A stretch of DNA of 64,000 bases from positions 1-64,000 of the forward strand of contig JBAUMC010000084.1 of NCBI GenBank assembly GCA_049578505.1, written 5' to 3'. Below the pieces are notes generated by a model. It was given only the letters and a program-made list of their open reading frames with translations, had not been told where the DNA came from and did no database searches. The position numbers were made by a program, and so were the translations under genes. Position 1 is the stretch's first letter; each line of letters begins with the position of its first letter. Below are positions 32,316 through 40,532 of this stretch, piece by piece. Origin of the DNA: JAGVPT01 sp049578505 (GTDB lineage Bacteria; Bacteroidota; Ignavibacteria; UBA10030; UBA8401).

Positions 32316-33941
32316 TTGGCTAACAATCACGTAAAATATATCTTCATAACCGGCGGAGTGGTCTCGTCACTCGGCAAGGGTATTGCATCGGCGTCACTTG
32401 GCCTCCTTCTCAAATCCCGGGGCTTACGGGTCACCGTGCAGAAATTTGATCCGTACATCAACGTCGATCCCGGAACAATGAATCCGTTTCAGCACGGAGA
32501 AGTCTACGTAACCGACGACGGTGCTGAAACCGACCTCGACCTCGGCCATTATGAACGTTTTCTCGACACAAGCACGTCGCGTCAGAATAATTCGACGACC
32601 GGGCAAATTTATTACGAGGTGATTTCGAAGGAGCGCCGAGGCGATTATCTCGGTGCCACGGTCCAGGTTATTCCCCATATCACCGATGAAATTAAGCGCC
32701 GCATCGGCCAGCTCGGCGCAACCGGAAAGTACGATGTCATTATTACGGAGGTTGGCGGCACGGTGGGAGATATTGAAAGCCTTCCTTTTCTTGAGGCAAT
32801 CCGTCAGTTCACTCTGCATACCGGCCGGCGCAATGCCTTGAATATCCATGTCACGCTCGTTCCGTATATCAAATCTGCGGGTGAGCTGAAAACGAAACCG
32901 ACTCAACACAGCGTCAAAACGCTTCTTGAGATCGGCGTTCAGCCGGACATTCTCATCTGCAGAACAGAACGGCGGCTTTCCAAAGAGATGAAGGAAAAAA
33001 TAGCGCTTTTCTGCAACGTTGAATCTCAATCGGTGATCGAGGGGAGAGACGTCGATACGATTTATGAAATCCCGTTGATGTTTGAAAAAGAGGGATTGGA
33101 CAAAATTGTCATCGAAAAATTGAATCTGAAGTGCGGCAAGAGCGACTTGCGCCACTGGTCGCGCACGGTCAACCGCATCAAGAACCCGAGCGACCATGTC
33201 ACCATTGGTGTCGTAGGCAAGTACACGGATTTGAAAGACGCGTACAAAAGTATCAACGAATCGTTCATCCATGCAGGCGCCGACAACGACGTGGCGGTAG
33301 AGCTGAAATGGATTCGTGCCGAAGATCTCGACGCGACAAATCTCGACGAATATCTTGGAGATGTTTCGGGATTGCTTGTTCCCGGCGGATTCGGCGAGAG
33401 GGGAGTTGAAGGGAAAATCAAAGCCATCGGCTACGTGCGGGAACATTCCGTTCCGTTCTTTGGAATTTGCCTCGGCCTCCAATGTGCAATTATTGAATTT
33501 GCCCGTAACGTATGCGGTTTGAGAGGGGCAAATAGCACCGAATTCCGGAAGACAAAATTTAACGTTATCGATTTGATGTTCGACCAACGCGGAGTCAAGA
33601 ACCTTGGCGGTTCGATGCGGCTCGGCGCGTATCCCTGTATCGTTCAGAAAAAAACGAAGGCACATCAGGCGTATAAAAAGGAATTGATTTACGAGCGCCA
33701 TCGTCACAGGTACGAAGTCAACAACAAATTCCGGAAAAAGCTAAGTGAAGGCGGCATGGTCTTTAGCGGACTTTCCCCCGACAATTCGCTCGTTGAGATC
33801 ATCGAATTGCCATCACATCCCTGGTTCGTCGCGGGCCAGTTTCATCCGGAACTCAAATCGCGCCTGCTGAGTCCGCATCCACTCTTTAGAGATTTTGTGA
33901 AAGCGGCTGTGAAATATCAGGATGAAAAACTGAAGAAGTAA
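32316..33941 (+). CDS. pyrG: CTP synthase
   Basis: A 541-residue enzyme that converts UTP to CTP with glutamine nitrogen, and supplies CTP used by the upstream KdsB. Start is TTG after AAGGGTG. The synthetase domain begins 'YIFITGGVVSSLGKGI' and has 'DPYINVDPGTMNPFQHGEVYV'; the class I glutamine amidotransferase domain has 'LLVPGGFGERG', the nucleophile Cys in 'FGICLGLQ' and 'HPELKSR'. Length is normal. Confidence 0.95.
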   Translation: MANNHVKYIFITGGVVSSLGKGIASASLGLLLKSRGLRVTVQKFDPYINVDPGTMNPFQHGEVYVTDDGAETDLDLGHYERFLDTSTSRQNNSTTGQIYYEVISKERRGDYLGATVQVIPHITDEIKRRIGQLGATGKYDVIITEVGGTVGDIESLPFLEAIRQFTLHTGRRNALNIHVTLVPYIKSAGELKTKPTQHSVKTLLEIGVQPDILICRTERRLSKEMKEKIALFCNVESQSVIEGRDVDTIYEIPLMFEKEGLDKIVIEKLNLKCGKSDLRHWSRTVNRIKNPSDHVTIGVVGKYTDLKDAYKSINESFIHAGADNDVAVELKWIRAEDLDATNLDEYLGDVSGLLVPGGFGERGVEGKIKAIGYVREHSVPFFGICLGLQCAIIEFARNVCGLRGANSTEFRKTKFNVIDLMFDQRGVKNLGGSMRLGAYPCIVQKKTKAHQAYKKELIYERHRHRYEVNNKFRKKLSEGGMVFSGLSPDNSLVEIIELPSHPWFVAGQFHPELKSRLLSPHPLFRDFVKAAVKYQDEKLKK

Positions 33942-33958
33942 ACATCCCGAGTTCTCGC

Positions 33959-34014
33959 CGCGAATAAACTATGCGATTCCGGCGGACAATCGCATAGCAC
34001 GATACCGATTCGCG
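33959..34014. terminator. nested hairpin downstream of pyrG
   Basis: Inner stem CTATGCGATT (33969-33978) / AATCGCATAG (33988-33997), both 10 bp and perfect; outer stem CGCGAAT (33959-33965) / ATTCGCG (34008-34014). No T tract follows, so it may be a 3' stabilising structure rather than an intrinsic terminator. Confidence 0.5.
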
Positions 34015-34091
34015 AACGACTCTCCCCTTGAAAACCGCTTCATGTTTTCGTATCATACCCTAGTGCAATATTCTCACTCTGGTAAAATTTT

Positions 34092-35507
34092 ATGGTAGTC
34101 GAATTTATCGGCGCAACGCGAACCGTTACCGGTTCGATGCACCTTCTTCATGTCAATGGAAAGAATATTCTCCTCGATTGCGGTTTGTTTCAAGGCAAAC
34201 GCGCGGATACGTTCGAGCGGAACAAAAAGTTTCCGTTTGACCCTGTATCGATCGATGCGCTGGTTTTGTCGCATGCACATATCGACCATGCCGGCAACCT
34301 TCCCAACCTTGTGAAGAGCGGCTACCGCGGTCCGATCTACTCCACTCCTGCTACACGCGACCTGTGCGATATTATGTTAAAGGACAGCGCGTACATCCAG
34401 GAACGGGATGTTGAATTTGTCGGCAAGAAGCACAAGAAGAAACACCTTCCACCTCCCGAGCCGTTGTACACAATCGAAGATGTGGAGCCGGCATTGAGCC
34501 TCTTCCAGCCGATACGCTATCGTACCTCATTCGACATCGCACCGGGAGTTCAGGTTAAGTTTGTCGATGCAGGACATATTCTCGGTTCCGCTTCCGTTGT
34601 TTTGACTATTCTCGAAGGGGGCGACGGAAAGGATTCGTATCGCCGCGAGATAAAATTCGGCTTCACCGGCGATCTCGGCAGGCCGAACCTTCCGATTCTC
34701 CGAGACCCGGAATTTATGGGCGATGTTGATGCGGTCATCAGCGAGAGCACTTACGGCGGAAGATTGCACGCCTCTGTCGACGAGATGCCGCAAAAGTTCG
34801 AAGAAGTTGTAACAAGGACTGCCGAGCGTGGAGGAAAAATCGTCATACCCGCTTTCAGCGTTGGGCGGACGCAGGATTTGGTATACACCATCCATTTGCT
34901 TAAAGATCAGGGCCGTTTAAAAAATATACCGGTATATGTTGACAGCCCGCTTTCCACCAGCGCTACGGAAGTATTTCGCAAACACCCAGAATGCTTTGAC
35001 GATGACACGTTGGAATTGTTGAAACGTGAGGAGGACCCGTTCGGGTTTAACCGGCTCACGTATATTCGCGATGTTGAAGAATCGAAAAAATTGAACGATC
35101 GGGCTGAGCCGTGCATCATCATTGCATCCTCGGGAATGTGCGAGGCGGGGCGGATTCGCCATCATATCGCTAACAACATCGCCAATCCGAAAAACACTAT
35201 TCTGATCGTCGGCTATCAAGCTGAACATACTTTGGGAAGAAGACTTGTCGAGCAAGAAAAGGAAGTGACTATCTTCGGCGAAGCATACGAACGGAAGTGC
35301 GACGTTGTTGTCATGAACTCCTTCAGCGCGCATGCAGACAGAAACGAGTTGCTCGCGTATTTCGACCATTTTGACAGAAAGCGGCTAAAGAATATCTACC
35401 TCGTCCACGGAGACCCTGACCAATCCGAAAAACTTTCGGGAGGGTTGAAAGAACAGGGGTTCAGAAATGTCGATATCCCCGTCCGGCTTCAGAAATTCGA
35501 GGTATAG
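34092..35507 (+). CDS. metallo-beta-lactamase/beta-CASP RNase (CPSF73-like)
   Basis: A 471-residue nuclease. The metallo-beta-lactamase part has 'LSHAHIDHAGNLP' (HxHxDH) and 'FVDAGHILGSASV'; the beta-CASP insert has 'FSVGRTQDLVYTI' and 'IIIASSGMCEAGRIRHH', and RMMBL follows with 'VMNSFSAHADRNELL'. Such proteins cut RNA with a two-zinc centre in RNA processing or decay. All metal ligands are present. The adjacent 35508-35779 interval has no gene that I can support. Confidence 0.88.
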   Translation: MVVEFIGATRTVTGSMHLLHVNGKNILLDCGLFQGKRADTFERNKKFPFDPVSIDALVLSHAHIDHAGNLPNLVKSGYRGPIYSTPATRDLCDIMLKDSAYIQERDVEFVGKKHKKKHLPPPEPLYTIEDVEPALSLFQPIRYRTSFDIAPGVQVKFVDAGHILGSASVVLTILEGGDGKDSYRREIKFGFTGDLGRPNLPILRDPEFMGDVDAVISESTYGGRLHASVDEMPQKFEEVVTRTAERGGKIVIPAFSVGRTQDLVYTIHLLKDQGRLKNIPVYVDSPLSTSATEVFRKHPECFDDDTLELLKREEDPFGFNRLTYIRDVEESKKLNDRAEPCIIIASSGMCEAGRIRHHIANNIANPKNTILIVGYQAEHTLGRRLVEQEKEVTIFGEAYERKCDVVVMNSFSAHADRNELLAYFDHFDRKRLKNIYLVHGDPDQSEKLSGGLKEQGFRNVDIPVRLQKFEV

Positions 35508-35779
35508 TTTTTATCGCGGAAGCATGAATACATGGTGCAACAATCATTGGCCGTTTGGGCACGCTCACAACGCGGCATCACCGGTTTCCTGCCGCAGGGC
35601 GAAAAAGCTGCTCGACTGCCAACCGATGCACACCGCACCCGAAATTCTTTTCTCATGATGCCGCCACCTATCGTTCCCGGTATCGATGCCGGTGCCGACC
35701 GCACGCCGTCCGTTGCCTTCTTTTCGTTGTCCCTCGATGTTTTCGTCCTCAAATATTTGTCTTCGCGTGAAGAGATCGG

Positions 35780-37705
35780 ATGAAAACTCTCGCTTCACAT
35801 TCGGAGCTCCTGTATCTCGTTGTCATCCTTTTGGCCTTTCCGGTAATCGCCTTTGCTCAAGCCGACACGCTGAGGTATCTCATTCCAGCGTCCCCGGATT
35901 CGAACGATGCCGCCGTTCGCTTTGAGCGAAATCTGAACACCTATCTCTGGAATTTTAAAGCCGACTACAGCGAACGGGACAGCGTATTTGCAGCCGATGT
36001 GCACGATGCGTACAGTTCATCGTTTATTAGACAGGATCAGAACTCGCTACGTGATGAACAAACATTCTTGTTGAATGCATCGCGAAAGATTTCTTCGGCT
36101 CTTGACCTGGATCTCGAAGCCACCTCGTTCATTCTTTCAGACAATCAATCGCTCGATGTCAGCAATGCAGCCGTTCACACCGGACTCATCGGTTTTTCGA
36201 TACGGCCTGTATCGTACATCTCTGTTTCTCCGCTCGTCGGCTTCCGTTTTGACCGCCAACAAGATCAAACAGACGAAGGCTGGAATTACAAACTGTCGTC
36301 CCAGTTGGATACCGTCGATATCGACGGATATCAAACGCTGGCGTCGGTGCGGTTGAACGTGAGTAATTTATCTCCGCGTTATTATCGCAACAACGGGGCC
36401 CAGTTGTTTTTCCAAAAGGAATTTCTCGAAGGGTCGTTTGACAGTCTTCGGTTTCAACTGTCGAATAATCGATGGGATTTTTACGTCCCCGCTGACAGCG
36501 TGATGCAAAAAGAGTTCGGGGTAAGATACAATATTCGAAGCAGGGTTGATGATATCTATAACGTGTCAAACACTCTTCACTACGCAGTCGGGAAGCGGCT
36601 TTCGGCGGTTGTACAAACCCTCGTGGAGACGAGAACGATCAGCAATGCGTATCGGTACAAAGCGTTATCGGAACCGACGCAGATTCCGTACGATTTTACC
36701 GTTCAGGAGCAACAGCTCGAAGGAGGGATCGACATCAACTACCGCGATGCCAATGACGTCTTTGCGTCGGTCGGCATCCATGGTAGCGACCGCGACGAAA
36801 GGCATATTCTTGAAAAAATCAGCGGAGTGGATCCGGATATTCAGCAAAGTGCATCTGAACAGGAATCGCAATTAGACAATGACGCGCGCCGAACATCGTT
36901 GCGCGGCATTTTTTCAATGCCGGTTTCTTCAAGCGACTTTATTTCTCTCGAGAGTTCTGCCGGTATTCTCCGTTACGATACTCCCGATTCAACGAACACC
37001 GACGACCGGGACGAGCTGCTCATCACTTTTACCGGCAGGGAATCGCATCGCTGGAATGAATATCTGCAGGTCAACGTTGTCGCCGAGGTAACGCTGAATC
37101 ATGTTGTCTACTTGTTTGCAGACCGAAGCGCCAACAACAACTGGAACCGTATTTTTCGATTGGCCCCGGAATTAGTCTACACCCCCTCGTCTTCCCTACA
37201 ATCCGTCAACACCTTCGAGGTGCTTGCCAATTATACCGTATTCGATTTTGAGACGCTTGTGCCGACGGTGGAAAGCTATTCGTACAGACAATTTGCATTT
37301 CTCGATTCGACGTCGTATGATATGACTTCCCGCATGGGACTTGACGTTTTCTTTCACCTGCGGCTGTACGAGCGCGGCGAATTGCAATGGCAGGAGTTTT
37401 CGGAACGGCCCCAGCAATACTTTCAGGAAGTAACTTTTTCCCCGGCGCTACGGTACACCATAGAGGAGAAGCTGCGGTGCGCGGCGGGCTTCCGTTCGTT
37501 CGTGCAGAACACGTTTCAGTATGAGGGAACGACGCGTGTGCCGAACGGAAAGTATTTCAGCTACGGACCGACGACGTCAATCTTGCTGATGGTGCCGGCA
37601 GGGTGGCGGCTCGAAATTCAGGGATGGGTAGAGTATCAAACGGCGACAAACCAGCCAACAAGGGAAGTGTCAAATATTATGATGTCGGCAAAAGCCAATT
37701 TTTAA
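35780..37705 (+). CDS. large exported protein, probable outer-membrane beta-barrel
   Basis: A 641-residue protein with signal peptide 'LLYLVVILLAFPVIAFAQAD'. The mature part is long, with short alternating strands, many Asp/Ser/Tyr residues and aromatic girdle-like residues ('LHYAVGKRLSAVVQTLVETRT', 'LRYTIEEKLRCAAGFRSF'), and it ends 'NIMMSAKANF' with a terminal Phe, as in outer-membrane barrels. No named family recognised. It precedes the anti-sigma-type kinase gene by 12 bp. The ATG overlaps the end of an unsupported short frame. Confidence 0.6.
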   Translation: MKTLASHSELLYLVVILLAFPVIAFAQADTLRYLIPASPDSNDAAVRFERNLNTYLWNFKADYSERDSVFAADVHDAYSSSFIRQDQNSLRDEQTFLLNASRKISSALDLDLEATSFILSDNQSLDVSNAAVHTGLIGFSIRPVSYISVSPLVGFRFDRQQDQTDEGWNYKLSSQLDTVDIDGYQTLASVRLNVSNLSPRYYRNNGAQLFFQKEFLEGSFDSLRFQLSNNRWDFYVPADSVMQKEFGVRYNIRSRVDDIYNVSNTLHYAVGKRLSAVVQTLVETRTISNAYRYKALSEPTQIPYDFTVQEQQLEGGIDINYRDANDVFASVGIHGSDRDERHILEKISGVDPDIQQSASEQESQLDNDARRTSLRGIFSMPVSSSDFISLESSAGILRYDTPDSTNTDDRDELLITFTGRESHRWNEYLQVNVVAEVTLNHVVYLFADRSANNNWNRIFRLAPELVYTPSSSLQSVNTFEVLANYTVFDFETLVPTVESYSYRQFAFLDSTSYDMTSRMGLDVFFHLRLYERGELQWQEFSERPQQYFQEVTFSPALRYTIEEKLRCAAGFRSFVQNTFQYEGTTRVPNGKYFSYGPTTSILLMVPAGWRLEIQGWVEYQTATNQPTREVSNIMMSAKANF

Positions 37706-37717
37706 AAAGGATTTCCA

Positions 37718-38146
37718 GTGGCAGAACACTCTCGGCGACGGGCGGCGCAAAAAGTTTTTCAGATCACGATGGGAAGCGACCCCAAAAATGTCCATCGCGT
37801 CGAAGAATTTTTGCTGAAGATGAGCTCGGCATTGAAGATCGATGACGAAAAGTTCGGCTCATTGCTCGTCGTTGTAACCGAGGCTGTGAATAATGCAATC
37901 ATCCATGGGAATAAGAGAAATCCCTCAAAAAAAGTAGTCGTGACGTGCCGACGCCGCGGAAATGTTCTGATCGTAAGAGTCAAAGACGAAGGAAAAGGAT
38001 TCAACCCGCAAACCGTACCCAATCCGATTCATGAGGATAATTTATTGCGCGAGAGCGGAAGGGGAGTTTTTTTGATGCATCAATTGATGGAGAAGGTTAG
38101 TTTTAACAAAAACGGGAATGAAGTAACGATGATGATGAAGATGTGA
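37718..38146 (+). CDS. RsbW-like serine kinase / anti-sigma regulatory factor
   Basis: A 142-residue GHKL ATPase from a GTG start after AAGG. It has the N box 'VVVTEAVNNAIIHGNKRNP', the G1 box 'VKDEGKGFNP' and the G2 box 'ESGRGVFLMHQLMEKV'. Proteins of this type bind a sigma factor and phosphorylate an anti-anti-sigma (STAS) partner. Neither a sigma factor nor a STAS gene is near, so the target is unknown. A strong hairpin follows. Confidence 0.85.
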   Translation: MAEHSRRRAAQKVFQITMGSDPKNVHRVEEFLLKMSSALKIDDEKFGSLLVVVTEAVNNAIIHGNKRNPSKKVVVTCRRRGNVLIVRVKDEGKGFNPQTVPNPIHEDNLLRESGRGVFLMHQLMEKVSFNKNGNEVTMMMKM

Positions 38147-38180
38147 TTTCTTATTCCCGGACAAGAGCGGCAAAGCAGGC

Positions 38181-38213
38181 GACCCTCACCTCCAAAGTGA
38201 GGGTCACTTTTTT
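38181..38213. terminator. rho-independent terminator between convergent genes
   Basis: GACCCTCAC (38181-38189) and GTGAGGGTC (38197-38205) form a 9-bp stem with a seven-base loop, followed on the plus strand by ACTTTTTT. It ends the RsbW-like gene's transcript; its 3' edge touches the mdh stop codon. Confidence 0.85.
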
Positions 38214-39135
38214 ATAGCTTCACTTTGTTCATGTTGGATTTCACGTCCTCTGCGGATTTTTTCAAGGCTCCCGATTCTTCCGGAGTAAGTTTGATTTCGA
38301 TAATCTGCTCAATGCCGTTCTTGCCAAGCTTCACCGGCACTCCGACCACCGTATCCCTTAAACCGTATTCTCCTTGCAGAAATGCTGCGCAGGGAAGGAT
38401 GCGTTTTTTATCCTTCACAATAGCTTCGACCATTTGAACTGCCGCGGACGAGGGGGCGTAATACGCGCTCCCTGTTTTCAAATAATTGACAATCTCGATT
38501 CCACCGTTGCGGGCTCGCGTAACGAGGGAATCGATTTTTTCCTGAGGCATTAAATCTGCCAGGGGAATTCCAGCCACCGAGGTGTAACGGGGAAGCGGCA
38601 CCATCGAGTCACCGTGGCCCCCGAGGACGAAGGCTGTGACATCTTCGACAGAGACATTCAGTTCCATCGCGATGAATGTTCGAAAACGTGCCGTGTCGAG
38701 AACGCCCGCCATCCCGATCACGCGGTGCCGGTCGAAACCGCTGACCTTAAGAGCGACGTACACCATCACATCGAGCGGATTGGAAACGACTATTAAAATT
38801 GATTTTGGAGATTTTGCCACTGCTTGTTCGGTCACCGTTTTGAGAATACCGGCGTTGGTATTGAGAAGGTCATCGCGGCTCATCCCCGGCTTCCGTGCGA
38901 TTCCGGCAGTGATAACAACGATGTCCGAGTTTGCCGTCGCGTCGTACGTGTTTGTCCCGATAATCTTCGAATCGAACCCTTCTACCGGTGCAGACTCGTA
39001 CATGTCGAGTCCTTTCCCCTGCGGGAGGCCGTCAACGACATCGACCAGAACTACTTCGTTCGCCAATTCTTTTTCTGCAATGCGTTGCGCGGATGATGCG
39101 CCGACATTGCCTGCACCGATCACTGTAATTTTCAT
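38212..39135 (-). CDS. mdh: malate dehydrogenase
   Basis: A 307-residue NAD-dependent enzyme of the LDH-like type that oxidises malate to oxaloacetate in the TCA cycle. It starts at ATG 39135 (MKITVIGAGNVGASSA; GGAG upstream); an in-frame codon at 39195 adds an unlikely leader. Key residues: 'RKPGMSRDDLL' (substrate arginines), 'VSNPLDVM', 'GMAGVLDTARFR', and the proton-relay histidine in 'LGGHGDSMVP'. Confidence 0.94.
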   Translation of the reverse strand: MKITVIGAGNVGASSAQRIAEKELANEVVLVDVVDGLPQGKGLDMYESAPVEGFDSKIIGTNTYDATANSDIVVITAGIARKPGMSRDDLLNTNAGILKTVTEQAVAKSPKSILIVVSNPLDVMVYVALKVSGFDRHRVIGMAGVLDTARFRTFIAMELNVSVEDVTAFVLGGHGDSMVPLPRYTSVAGIPLADLMPQEKIDSLVTRARNGGIEIVNYLKTGSAYYAPSSAAVQMVEAIVKDKKRILPCAAFLQGEYGLRDTVVGVPVKLGKNGIEQIIEIKLTPEESGALKKSAEDVKSNMNKVKL

Positions 39136-39227
39136 CGTTTTCTCCGACAATAAAGTAGAAAAAAAATGCGTAAGAGAGATGCTCCTACGCAGCAATAATG
39201 TTGTTGAGGTTGAAGAAACTCCTCCGC

Positions 39228-39482
39228 CTAGGCGGTAACGATTGAAATCGCCTGACGTGTTTTGCCGACCCGTTGAAACTTGACGACGCCGTCAGTCAAT
39301 GCAAACAATGTGTCGTCGCCGCCTTTCGCAACGTTTGCGCCGGGATGAAACTTCGTTCCGCGCTGCCGGACTAATATTGTTCCCGCAAGAACCTTTTGGC
39401 CGCTGAAACGCTTCACGCCAAGCCGCTGGGCATTACTGTCGCGTCCGTTACGGGAGCTTCCGCCCCCTTTTTTATGAGCCAT
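39228..39482 (-). CDS. rpmA: 50S ribosomal protein L27
   Basis: An 84-residue L27 beginning 'MAHKKGGGSSRNGRDSNAQRLGVKRF', with 'QRGTKFHPG' and 'DDTLFALTDGVVKF'. It lies next to the peptidyl-transferase centre. Fourteen bases separate it from rplU, the usual operon. No N-terminal extension of the Firmicute type is present. Confidence 0.97.
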   Translation of the reverse strand: MAHKKGGGSSRNGRDSNAQRLGVKRFSGQKVLAGTILVRQRGTKFHPGANVAKGGDDTLFALTDGVVKFQRVGKTRQAISIVTA

Positions 39483-39496
39483 GCTTCAAATCTCCG

Positions 39497-39805
39497 TTAT
39501 GCTATCGATGTAATTTCTATATGAGTGTATTGCTGTCGGTGGCCGCGTTTCACGCGGTAGCCTTTGCGCTTCTTCTTTTTGAAGACAACGACCTTTTCGT
39601 CCTTTACGTGGGCAAGCACTTTTGCGTTCACCGAAGCACCCGAAACAACAGGCGCACCGATTTTTACCTCTTTATCATTGGAAAGCAAGAGCACCTTGTC
39701 GAATTTCACACTGCTGCCGACTTCATTTTCCAGCCTCGGAACATAGAGTTTTTCCTCGGGATTCACTTTATATTGCTGCCCGGCGATCTCAACGACTGCA
39801 AACAT
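39497..39805 (-). CDS. rplU: 50S ribosomal protein L21
   Basis: A 102-residue L21 from ATG 39805 ('MFAVVEIAGQQYKVNPEEKLYV'), chosen over the ATG at 39814 because the AGGAAGG ribosome-binding site abuts the upstream codon but is nine bases from this one. It ends with the basic 'KKKKRKGYRVKRGHRQQYT' segment typical of L21 that contacts 23S rRNA. Confidence 0.96.
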   Translation of the reverse strand: MFAVVEIAGQQYKVNPEEKLYVPRLENEVGSSVKFDKVLLLSNDKEVKIGAPVVSGASVNAKVLAHVKDEKVVVFKKKKRKGYRVKRGHRQQYTHIEITSIA

Positions 39806-39853
39806 CTGGTACATCCTTCCTCAAAAATGATTTTCTTTCAAAATTGGACTACT

Positions 39854-39882
39854 ATAATACCGAAAAAATGCAAAAAAGTCAA
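39854..39882 (-). promoter_or_regulatory. sigma-70-type promoter of rplU-rpmA
   Basis: On the minus strand TTGACT (39877-39882), 17 bases, TATTAT (39854-39859), about 50 bases before the rplU start. Both hexamers are near consensus. Confidence 0.8.
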
Positions 39883-39985
39883 CGGTAAAAACATGAATCG
39901 GTGAGTCTATTTACGATCTTCACGTTATCCGGCAGGTTTCTGGCCTTCGGAATTGGGTATTCACACTGTCCCTCTGTAAAAATAA

Positions 39986-40252
39986 GTGCTGGCTCAATTT
40001 GTCATTCCCGCGTGCCAATGGCATCCTCCGAAGGAGTCCTTTGGACCTTTGGGAAAAGCGGGTCGAAGACTCCCAACGGGTTTATCGACCCGTAGGGTCG
40101 TTCCACAAATCCACGATTCGTAGAATCGTAGATAGACGACTCGGCGAGAATCCAAATATTCACTTTTTACTGCACAATGGATGCCCACTTTTCCCGAAGG
40201 GATTCCTTCGGAACGTGGGCATGACATATTGTTTCCCAAATTGAGCCATCAC
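39986..40252. repeat. long copy of the dispersed palindromic (MITE-like) repeat
   Basis: 267 bp with 16-bp terminal inverted repeats (GTGCTGGCTCAATTTG / CAAATTGAGCCATCAC, one mismatch). Inside are further palindromes: TTTATCGACCCGTAGGGTCG, CCACGATTCGTAGAATCGT and GGGATTCCTTCGG. It looks like a copy that has received other small palindromes. With the two promoter features below it accounts for most of the 39806-40532 gap; no gene is seen. Confidence 0.6.
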
Positions 40253-40268
40253 CTGAAAATATACACTC

Positions 40269-40297
40269 TTGACTTATTCTTTACGAAAAGATAAATT
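40269..40297 (+). promoter_or_regulatory. possible promoter of the cytochrome genes
   Basis: TTGACT (40269-40274), 17 bases, TAAATT (40292-40297), about 235 bp before the cytochrome c start codon, implying a long leader. Confidence 0.45.
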
Positions 40298-40369
40298 AAC
40301 GCACAATTGTGGGCAGAGGAGAGGGACATTCAAGGCACTGTAGGGCTTTGAATTCACATTGTAGGGCGA

Positions 40370-40383
40370 TTGACCCAGATCAA
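40370..40383. promoter_or_regulatory. Crp/Fnr-like site upstream of the cytochrome genes
   Basis: TTGAC-CCAG-ATCAA differs from the Fnr consensus TTGAT-N4-ATCAA at one base. It lies 150 bp before the cytochrome start and about 75 bp after the possible -10, where binding could repress that promoter or activate a nearer one. Confidence 0.4.
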
Positions 40384-40532
40384 TCATATCCAACTTAAAA
40401 TTAACTAAGCACGCGCGGAATTATTGTTTTTTCCTGCAACGGTGTGATTGTTCCACATTTGTGAACGAAGAGGTATGTTTTCATGACAGTCGTGCACGAA
40501 ATACGTTCGCATTTTCATCTTACGGAGGTGCA

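Noticed and set aside
32424..33707. 427-codon antisense frame over pyrG.
   Set aside because: Codon-bias shadow of the conserved pyrG frame; composition rich in Phe/Asn/Arg and no motif.
35532..35783. 83-codon plus-strand frame between the nuclease and the large exported protein.
   Set aside because: No ribosome-binding site, no family pattern, and competing frames on both strands cover the same DNA. The overlap of its stop with the next ATG is the only support.
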